From Diaporthe sp. PMI_573 (taxonomy: Eukaryota > Ascomycota > Sordariomycetes > Diaporthales > Diaporthaceae), in assembly GCA_021399435.1 (NCBI GenBank), contig JAJTUP010000023.1:124001-188000 (forward strand): a stretch of DNA of 64,000 nucleotides, given 5' to 3'. Shown in pieces: positions 55,723-64,000 of the stretch. Position numbers and translations under genes: made by a program. Position 1 is the stretch's first letter. Each line of letters starts with the position of its first letter. The notes beneath the pieces were generated by a model. The model did no database searches. It saw only the letters and a list, made by a program, of their open reading frames with translations, and had not been told where the DNA came from.

Positions 55723-56479
55723 TACAACCATTCATACCATATAGCAAAAGAATAGACCGACTAGTTTGGTTCCCGAGAGACTTGGGGAGAACACGAGGAG
55801 GAGGTTGGGTGAGCGGGGAGAGGATGACCCCATGCTGAGCGTAGCAGAAGCGGTGGAGTTCACCCGCTGTCAACCTCTCCCCATGGTGTCCGCATAGGGT
55901 AGTCTTATTAATCCTATTCGAGGAACCGTGCAGCTGAGATAGACCACAGGAATTTCCCGAGCGCGGATAAAGCGGCTTGTAGAACCAGCTCCAAGAATTT
56001 ACCGGGGAGCTGGACGAAGAGTAGCAAATAGGAAGGGGGCTGGGCCCCCCCACGCTGGAGGCGGTTCGCGGGACCGCTCACTTCGCTTCGCGCCGCCTTC
56101 GGCAGGGCCCGCGTAACCTTAATCCACACCAAGCCTGATGAGTAATAAGGAGCTTATCTATGAGTTTCCTCGGCGGGCCAGTGTCAGTCCCTAAAGCGGA
56201 ATTGAGTCTGCTAAATTGTGTCATACTCCTGATCCCCAAGTGGAATATATCGTTTACATAGGGAGAGAAACTTAAAAAAAGACTCTTGCTTTGCTCGTGA
56301 TAACTGAACGTCTTAGATTAATGATTTCCGGGAAATCATACCGTGCTCATTTGAGTGGTCTCTATACAGGCTTTATCTAACGAGTAACCGTGTGACTACC
56401 ATACCTCTTAGGAACGCCGTAAAGTGTCTGGGAGTAATTTAATTTACTCAAAAACCCAAAACAGCTACAACCTCTCCTC
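55723..56479. other. Intergenic region with a GC-rich patch
   Basis: No gene. A GC-rich patch at about 56045-56115 (with GCGGGACC and GGGCCCGC as imperfect inverted halves) stands out in AT-rich surroundings. The rest is AT-rich. Confidence 0.4.
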
Positions 56480-57629
56480 TTCAACCACCGAAACAGCAAG
56501 CCTTCCACACCTCAATCCTCAACATCCCACATCTCCTCTACCACCGCCGGTGAACCCACTCTGGAATACATCCTGCGAGTTATACCACTTGACTATCCTG
56601 CGCTTCGGCCCCGCGCCACAGTGCTGCCACCTTACTTCGTATGGCAGCACAAAGCGCACTCCAGCAACTTGCGAACCATACAAGCAACATCGGAGCTACC
56701 AAATCAGGATGCGCTTGTTGAAATTCTTGAAAAGTACTTCAGCAACAAGTTTAGAACCTTTATTCGTCTACTATGAAGCACGAGTCCACCAATACGCAGT
56801 CATTGAAAATCAAGCCAGGCAAACTGGGGGGGCCTGAAGCATCTCGAGCGGCTCTTGGGAATACGCCAAGATGGCGTTTTGTCTATAGACGCTGTCTTTG
56901 TGTGCCTTGATCTCGAGGTAGCATTAGATCGACAGAGACTAAACCTATTACCTCAGAAGCCAGTTGTTAAGTAGCTTGTGTTCGCGAGTCTCGATATACG
57001 AGATATCCCGCTGCTTATCTGTGTCAAGCGATTTGAGAAGCTTGATATTACTTTAGGTGTTCGAGGTCAGGCTGCCACCGGAAGCCAAAAAGGCTGCAAA
57101 GAAAAGAGGAAAAGAACAACAATGTGTTTTTGCTCAGACTCAATTGATCACCACGGAAGAGGTACCTTCGACAATTACACAGAATCTTCGTATTAGAGAT
57201 AGTTTAGCGGGTCCTGAGAATAACTAACTCCGAAACATTATCTTAGTAGGATACTCTGTCTGGGAAGACATGAGAATTCTGCGCCTTTTAAATATAGATC
57301 CTGCTAGAATCGGGCCTATACCAACAATTATCGACACATACTTGATGGCCTGATTTATATTCCCGCCTTATTACCCAAACCGTCCCCCTGAGCTTGGACA
57401 AGACTTTTCGCTAGCCGGGATGCTGGCTGAGCTTGGCTGTCTGCCAGACAGGTCAGAGTTTCATAATGCCGGCAACGACTCGTTGTATTCGCTCTACGCT
57501 ATGCTTCTTCTCGCAATCAAGGCTGGGACGGCTCGTGAGACTGAGCTTAGCCAGGGTGAATTGAGACGTTTGGAGGTAATCAGGTCAGTAGTGTTTGAAG
57601 CTGTGGGACAGAGTAAATCCCACGGATAA
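56480..57629 (+). pseudogene. DEDDh exonuclease-like relic (Gfd2/YDR514C type)
   Basis: Fragments in order match fungal Gfd2/YDR514C-like proteins, which carry an RNase-H-fold DEDDh exonuclease domain. VFVCLDLEVA near 56900 holds the first Asp and Glu. After it come SLDIRDIP near 56990, LVGYSVWEDMRILRLLNIDP near 57245 with a later Asp, TIIDTYL near 57325, and FHNAGNDSLYSLYAMLLLAI near 57450 with the final His and Asp. TAG at 56972-56974, TAA at 57225-57227 and TGA at 57351-57353 break it. The frame also shifts between the first and second parts. Confidence 0.75.
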
Positions 57630-57990
57630 ACGCTCACCGGCAAAGACTTGAGTTGAGCAAGAGCCCTTGAACTCAGTAATGCCCACCAGGGGCAATTATC
57701 TCTCTTATTTCCCCCGCAGTATTTGAGGCCCTAGTCCTCTCTCAACATATAGATTCCAGAACCAGTGCTCCATGCTGGCTTATTGCTTCAACTTGGTACA
57801 TTCGGCCCACTTTGCAATACAGGAAGACCTGGAGTCACTGAAGTCTAAGTATAATTGAAATTAAAGTCCAGAATCTCATGTCTATAGTATGGATACCATA
57901 GAGGTACAAACAAGTTTCTGCAAGTGTCCCAGATCTGCTCATGATGTATCTGTCTGACAGATTGACGATTTCGGCCCCCCTCCCTAGCAC
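57630..57990. other. Intergenic region between relics
   Basis: 361 bp, AT-rich, no gene seen. Confidence 0.4.
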
Positions 57991-59463
57991 CTACACTAAT
58001 AGTATTTCACCAAGTGGTGTTGCCCTCACCTTGTCCTTCAGCTCTCCGTCCATTACCCCAGGCAAAAAGAGCGGTCCAACCAGCCTGAAGCATCCCTGAC
58101 CATCTGGGCATGGGCGAAGTACAAGAGGGAATGAAACACCGGATACCAGCGCCACGGCGTCGCCGGTTCGAGCAGCTGCCCCAGCAAATGCCAAACCTCC
58201 AGGAATCGCCAGTGATTCATTGGCCCCACAGCAGACCGCACTCAGGCCCTTTATCCGGAGGATATCCATGACTACGGTGGAGCCTTTTCGGAGATCCTTG
58301 TTTGTCGACATGATGTTCTCAAGCCAATCTCTTCCTACAACGCCGGTGCTTGCGCGCAGGATGAGCCACCACAGATTCAAATCCACGTCAAGAAATGTCT
58401 CTCCAGTCGCCACAATCATCAAGTTGGTGAGCTGGTTTTGCGTCCGCAGCTGCTCCGTTGCATTCATTCTGGAGAAGGCGTCATATCACATAGAAATGAG
58501 CATACTGTGTTCAGTCTGCTGATGAGCGGCTTCCGTCGTAAGCCTTGTACCGTGAAACCCCGCCATTTCAATAGGACCGTCAGGCGTCTTCTAAAAGTAC
58601 AAATTTGCCATGGCTGAGAAAATTGGCACCCAAGTGCGTATCCAGAAAAGAAGTCGACGAAGCGCGTGCAACGGAGCCTCTTCAATGTCTGCGTGCATTG
58701 GCGCAAAATGAGCATAGATGTGGGTCAAGACCAGACCACAGACACGAAGACTTTCGCCTTGGTCAAGAAATCCCCATTGCGGTGGTGTTTCTGGCATTGC
58801 TCCCTGATACTTCCTCAAGTAATGGAACTCCTCGTCCTGCAAGAGATCTGCATAAAACGTAATATCTACTTATTATCAGTAAGACACTTGGCAAAGATAT
58901 GTGAAACAATTCTTACCCCGGGCAGGTCGAGATGCATTCTGCTCGTTTCCACTCGTTCGTCTAGCCCGGCTATTGAAAGCTTTCCGGCGACGATAACCAT
59001 CTCTGAAATGGCTTTCGCGCAACCAGTAGAGAGCTTTACCCCAAAGTACGGGGGTTTTCTCATTCCAATTGACAACCCAGGAAGAATAATTGTTGTCCGC
59101 ACAAGTGTTGGTGAAGAGGAGAACATCGAGTGATCGCGTTCTGTGAATGAGACTGGTACAAAGCCTTCTATAAACGACGTAAAGGCTCTCCTCGGTGTTA
59201 GGTGCGTCATCACCGAGAATCCCTAACATGCCGTTGTACATGTCCCTTGGATTTTCCGCCTTCCGATTCTGCAATTCCTCCAGGATTGAGTGTTGGGCTA
59301 TCGGGAAGAGGAGCCTGAAGCGTTTTGGGCGGCGTGCCCGAGGATAACTCATGCGGAAAGAGCGGAAGCATAAAATAGGAAGATACAGGCCTGAGAAAAC
59401 TATACGTAACAAGGTAGAAATGATTATGGCCACTTCGGGACAGCGTAGGTGTGCTTGAACCAT
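57991..59463 (-). pseudogene. HET-domain protein relic, middle and C-terminal part
   Basis: HET proteins act in heterokaryon incompatibility. The middle reads RKAENPRDMYNGMLGILGDD, a typical segment after the HET domain. A GTAAGA..ATGCAG intron (about 58919-58841) joins PAR to DLLQDEEFHYLRKYQG. The C-terminal part has GDAVALVSGVSFPLVLRP and PGVMDGEL, as in family C-termini. TAG at 58593-58591 interrupts the frame. A TGA at 58488-58486 does too, unless a 37-bp intron removes it. The HET domain itself is absent upstream on this strand. Confidence 0.7.
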
Positions 59464-59744
59464 GAGATGAGCATGGTTTGAATTTTTTCCACATCCTCAT
59501 ATGAGGCTGTGCATTACGGGCTGCTTGCCTCTGCACGCGGATCAAATCTTTTTAACTAGTTTCATACTCCTCAGATACAGCAAATAGGCCCTGCTCCTCC
59601 CCAGCAATCTTCTGCCAGCACAGGAAGACAGGGATACGGCTCAGTCAGCGTCTCGTCATTCCCATCGCGTCCAGTGTTCAGGCCTTCACAAAACTCGCAA
59701 CAAGGCGTGCTCCCGATTGCGACCACTCTTGACCACTGACAGTA

Positions 59745-60480
59745 CCACGTTCATGGATTCGCCCTACGGTTACAAGCGTCTCGATCTTGGCACAGATGCC
59801 ATACGACTCATTCGAGTACTCAAAGGGGACACAGGTCCTATTGAGTGCGAAATGTTTTGAGACATATCTCAACCAGGTCGAGGGTATTCCTTGCGAAGCA
59901 CTTTCCTACATATAGTGCAAAAATGAATCGACAGAGAAGATTCGAGTAGATGGCTGCCTATTCACAGTGACTGAGAACCTGTTTGAAGCGCTCTCAAATC
60001 TGCGACAGCCTGGGGAAGATCGACTGCTTTGGATTGATTCCATAGGTATTGACCAAAGCCACCGTGCCGTAAGAAACTACAACATGCGGAGCTTACATAT
60101 ACATTCCACTGTAATTTCGAGAAATGATCTGATATACTGGATGTTGTTTGGTCTTCCTGACTCTTGTTTGAATTAGGAACGAGGCCATCAAGTTGCGCAG
60201 ATGCGTCACATCTATCAAAATGCCCACATGGTCATCATCTGACTGGGAGCTAGTACCCAGAGCCTCAGCATGATCCTGAACATCCATTCCATCACACCGT
60301 TTCTCCGATTTGATCAATTACTACACGGTATGAGAGGAACTCAACCTTGAACTGCTATTACCCACAAATGATGCCGCTTCCGCCTTCGTCAAGAGTTGGC
60401 CTTCGCTGAGCACAAGATGTCTTGGGACTCGAAGACCTATAATGCTGATTGGAGCCGGCTACCGAGCTTTTAGAGGAAGA
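59745..60480 (+). pseudogene. HET-domain N-terminal relic
   Basis: The frame reads YKRLDLGTDAIRLIRVLKGD, EGIPCEALSYI, then TENLFEALSNLRQP and LLWIDSIGIDQ, a recognisable HET domain. A GTAAGA..ATTAG intron (about 60069-60178) joins to ERGHQVAQMRHIYQNAHMV. TAG at 59913-59915 replaces the usual Trp after SYT, and TGA at 60240-60242 replaces the Trp before LGAS. After about 60.48 kb no coding similarity is seen. It points away from the other HET relic, which lies 280 bp to the left. Confidence 0.75.
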
Positions 60481-61904
60481 GCTAGACTTATTACCGACTG
60501 GGAGAGGAATATATGATCACAGGGGGCTTGATTGTCAGAAAAGAGAAGAAAAAGGGGGGGGGGTTGCGATATTCATTACCAAATGTTTGATGTGATCAAA
60601 GGCGAGATGAAAAGATCAAACTCAGAAGTGTCCCAATGCGTCGATAGGTACCGCTGCGCCGTAGACCAGAGACAAATCATCATCATCTCATATTTGAAGT
60701 CAGGCTTTGCCAAAGAAAACCGCGGCCTTTTCTGGAACATTTTCCTACATGACGGCAGCCACCTTTGCGTAATGTAAGCATTATGAGAGGTAGCAAAGGG
60801 GGTGTTACCAAAGCAACGAAAAGATTGAGCAAGTAGACAAACTCCTAGTACGATAGCTAGTTGATCTGCTCGGTACGATCAGGTATTGTGGTGTGGACAG
60901 CGCAAGAAAATCGAAAGAGTGGAAGCTGCCTAACAGCTGTGGCAGACCCCTCGGACACATCAAGAAGACGGGGCCGCAAAACTTGGCCATGTAGGTGGTC
61001 GAGTTCTTTTCTTCATCACTATCACAGCCGGATGTAGAATCAAACCATCTACTACCTCAGATGCATCAAATAGACATCTATGAGAACCTGAGAATTTAGT
61101 CTCTTCTTCTGGGATAGTAACTAAGGGGAATATTGTTTAGCAATGTGTAAGAGCTAGATAAAAGCTTGTACGTAAATTAGGCTTGAGGCCAAGTATATTT
61201 CTTGCCTATGCCTGCTCTACTTTTCGTCAAATTTTTGTAATTTCTGACATGACTGGTATTGTCATGATGGATGGTCCACTTGAGATGCGGCATGAGAGCT
61301 TTACAACCTATATTATTGCTATCGTCACCGTTTATTAATTGTTTTCCAATCCTGCGAGGTGGGTTGCCTAAACTAATTGGGAACAACTTATGGGTCCTTG
61401 GCCGCCGCGGGCCCGGCTTTGGTCGACCACGCCGTCAAGTGATGCCATCCGAGTCACCATGCTGGGTTGACTGAGGGATTTTGAGGCCAGCCTAGGTTGA
61501 GGCTGAGATATAAAAAAGGAAGCGAGGTCGATAATTTTGGCAGCAAGAGGACCAACAGGCAGATCAGTGTGCTGCGCCGTGACCAGTTGCTGTAATAATG
61601 GAGAATGGACGCACAGACCCCTGTGGTAGGAAATAGTACCCCCACGGGATCTCCTCCACCCACCGTAACATGGCATTTACACCGGATTTCTCTGACCCCA
61701 GGACTTCCCTCCTTCCTGGGTTACCTATATCAGGAGGATACTCATCCCCGCCACAATGCTGCCCTGGGTCCATATTCAGCAAGCCACCTCCATTGCCCTT
61801 CTACTTAACTCCTCATTTACATCCACTCACGAGATACTCAACTCGTTTCCCTCCTCGGTGCCACTCGAATCAACCATCTCCGCTGCTCGCACAACGCGGT
61901 AATT
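60481..61904. other. Intergenic region
   Basis: About 1.4 kb with no supported gene. The right end is a C-rich leader before the kinase-like gene. A short run of G occurs near 60557. Confidence 0.4.
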
Positions 61905-63107
61905 ATGTCTGAAGAATCATCAAACGGCACTGAGAAGATCGATCAACCGGATCAAGTACGGCCGGACTGGCTGATCGACTTTCTCAGTCGGCCGAGGCCT
62001 TCGGCGCCTTTACCGCTCTGGTCTCCTCCCGAGGATCCAGATAAGCCGAGTCTGCCGTATATTCCTGGCCTTGCTCTGGATATCGATTGCCATGTACCGC
62101 CACCACCTTTCATCGATAGTCTCCGGAAGAACTTGTCGCCACGTCCTACACTGTCTGAAGGTTACCTTCGAAGCATTCCGCAGAGCAAAGCCGCTGTGGA
62201 CAACCCCCCTATCGAGACCGACCCACCAGCCCGGCCTGAGACAGCACGATTGGTAGTTACTGCATCCATTTGCATTGGCGCAGTCCGCGGTGCTCAGATT
62301 GTCAGCTGTACCATTTGCCCCAAGTCGGGCAGCAGAATGCCTTACGAAGCCACTGCTAAGATCTACGACCCACTATACTACAACTTCAAGGAGCACCTTA
62401 GCCACCAGCCGCGAGATGTTGTGTATGATGCCGATCTGGATTATAGCAATGAAGCAGCAGCTTATAACCAGCTTCATAAAATTGGACAAACAGGCTCATC
62501 TGCTCCGGCATACTATGGGTCCTGGACTTTTTATCTGCCGATTACAGTCGATAACAAGTCATATAACAGACCAGTCCGACTAATATTAATGGAAGAGCTA
62601 AATGGAAGCACTATCCGAGATACGCGCATAAGAAACGACCCAAACATACAAACAGGAGACTCCTTCCATTATCCCGAAGAGTATCGACTGGAGATATTAG
62701 CACGGGCTATGGACGCCTTTGTTAGGCAGTTGCAATTTGGAGTCGATCAGTTCGATTTCGTTGGGCGTAATGTTGTACTGGTGCAGGATAATTCGAAGAC
62801 CTCCCAGATATTGGAGACATTAGGTGGACTACTTCTACCGCGCGTTGTACTGATCGACTACAATAATGCCATCGTCAACCAAAGCTCTTCCTACCCGTCG
62901 CTGCCCGAGAACCCCATCTCCATATTCTGGAATGTCTATCTTTGGGAAGACTTCGCAGGTTGGGCCCCCAATGAGTGGGAGGATGGCAAGTCTCACAGGA
63001 AGTGGCTTATTCGGAGGTTCAACGAGGACGGCCAGAGACAGCTCTATCTGCCTGTTCACGAGAAAATTGTCGAAGAGATTAAAAATGTTCATGAAGCTGG
63101 ATGCTGA
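61905..63107 (+). CDS. Protein-kinase-like protein, fungal expanded type
   Basis: One exon encodes 400 residues. The fold pattern of a kinase is visible. A glycine-containing loop (GAVRGAQIV, about 126-134) precedes ATAKIYD with the nucleotide Lys152. A hinge LILMEELNGSTI follows. QFDFVGRNVVLV is in the place of the catalytic loop, with Asp and Asn but no His-Arg-Asp, and VVLIDYNN replaces the DFG motif. It is either a divergent active kinase or a pseudokinase. The N-terminal 100 residues are Pro-rich. It is intact, unlike its truncated relative at 52453. Confidence 0.65.
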   Translation: MSEESSNGTEKIDQPDQVRPDWLIDFLSRPRPSAPLPLWSPPEDPDKPSLPYIPGLALDIDCHVPPPPFIDSLRKNLSPRPTLSEGYLRSIPQSKAAVDNPPIETDPPARPETARLVVTASICIGAVRGAQIVSCTICPKSGSRMPYEATAKIYDPLYYNFKEHLSHQPRDVVYDADLDYSNEAAAYNQLHKIGQTGSSAPAYYGSWTFYLPITVDNKSYNRPVRLILMEELNGSTIRDTRIRNDPNIQTGDSFHYPEEYRLEILARAMDAFVRQLQFGVDQFDFVGRNVVLVQDNSKTSQILETLGGLLLPRVVLIDYNNAIVNQSSSYPSLPENPISIFWNVYLWEDFAGWAPNEWEDGKSHRKWLIRRFNEDGQRQLYLPVHEKIVEEIKNVHEAGC

Positions 63108-64000
63108 AGCAATCTTGGACCTTGGCGGATCAGAAGAGCGACCATTCCCAGCCGGGCACAGGCTCTGTGTTTCAGCTTTGTCCGCCTGGGCTACATGTTG
63201 ACATGTTAGACAAGACAAACTGAACCAAACCCACATTGAAAACAGCTGTGCCTAGCTTTGTTGCTTCATTAGGGTGATTGTATCATGCGGGATACGATCC
63301 TGGCACAACTCCTACGTGTACAAACTGCAGGAGAACATACTTGTAAAGTAGGTCTGAAACGGTTGACCTTGTTGAACAGCGAGAAAGTTGAGGTTCGATG
63401 ACTCCTAGAACATACGGCTCACAACCGCCAACCGTTTCAAGGGGTCCTGGTAGGAGTTAATGGAGTCAGAACCGCAGAATTGACTATCATCACTTTCGAG
63501 TTACCCGAATTCGCACTTCAAGAACTCTGAGCAAAGTTTCTGTCTCGGCAAGTATTGGTATAGCAGGAGGCCGCCAACAAAATGCTGATCTGGAGTATTT
63601 GACTCTTGTAGTTATTGTGTAATGACACCTCTAGTCGCCCGCTCAGTTTTCTGTCCGACAGCGACGAACATGCGCACTGAACAATATATGGACTCTGAGA
63701 TCAGAAACCAGAGTAAACTGACATGAAGGCTTACTATCCTCCCATCTAGTGTTGCAAATTATTGCGCCGCAACTAGGCGGCCTACCTCTTGCCTGTTTTC
63801 GGGTGACATGTGCCACGGTCCGATGTGGGGTGGGATTGGAGACCTTTCGTTTAAGAAGCACAGCCCGACAATCCTTCTCATTGTACGGATGGCTACCTGT
63901 CAAGGGCTTCGGCCACACTGTGTTTTTTTTATCAACTGTTTATTGGTCTGTCTGCTGTCTGCTCAGCCTTCCGATTGCTCTTCCCTAAGCTCGTGTACAA
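63108..64000. other. Right-edge region
   Basis: 893 bp after the kinase-like gene. No gene is supported. The short frames on the minus strand near 63.7-63.9 kb have no recognisable domain. Confidence 0.4.

Noticed and set aside
1..64000. CRISPR arrays, prokaryotic operons or riboswitches
   Set aside because: The window is eukaryotic with spliced genes; no array of regularly spaced repeats was seen.
48200..64000. An intact transposon or retroelement
   Set aside because: No transposase, reverse transcriptase or paired long terminal repeats could be recognised, although rearrangement is evident.

Overview
The window is nuclear DNA of a filamentous ascomycete (Pezizomycotina, most likely a Sordariomycete). 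Genes are separated by short intergenic stretches and carry small GT..AG introns. The gene set fits this: a fungal nitrate reductase, sphingolipid C9-methyltransferase, HET and NLR relics and DUF7924-like proteins. I cannot name the genus from sequence alone.

The first 48 kb is a conserved housekeeping region. In order it holds: R-SNARE ykt6 (-), ribosome-quality-control helicase slh1 (+), nitrate reductase niaD/nit-3 (-), sphingolipid C9-methyltransferase (-), a possible small membrane protein (-), a TatD hydrolase (-), a two-helix membrane protein with a disordered tail (+), kinetochore spc24 (-), mitochondrial fission fis1 (+), a 941-residue disordered protein (-), an unresolved 3' gene part (+), a ubiquitin C-terminal hydrolase (-), the mitochondrial RNA helicase suv3 (-), a VAMP7/Nyv1-type R-SNARE (+), a 91-residue protein (-), an Env9-like short-chain dehydrogenase (-), a G-patch protein (+) and an amino-acid permease (-). 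Several neighbours are divergent and share promoters (ykt6/slh1, spc24/fis1, suv3/VAMP7, SDR/G-patch). The niaD upstream region contains a perfect TCCGCGGA octamer and several GATA sites, which match known nitrate and nitrogen control.

From about 48.2 kb to the right edge the sequence changes. It becomes more AT-rich and holds relics of allorecognition and immune-type genes: an NLR-type TPR tail with an in-frame stop, a beta-lactamase-family serine hydrolase with an early TAG, a truncated kinase-like gene, an apparently intact PD-(D/E)XK/DUF7924-type gene with a repeat-built N-terminus, a DEDDh-exonuclease (Gfd2/YDR514C-like) relic, and two oppositely oriented HET fragments. The island ends with an apparently intact kinase-like gene, paralogous to the truncated one about 9.5 kb away. 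Several of the stops are of the kind expected from RIP-type C-to-T change, and others are not. This looks like a decaying accessory island next to a conserved block. The most unusual intact parts are the kinase-like family and the PD-(D/E)XK protein.

Gene models were built by hand from reading frames, splice consensus and remembered family features. No alignment or database search was run.
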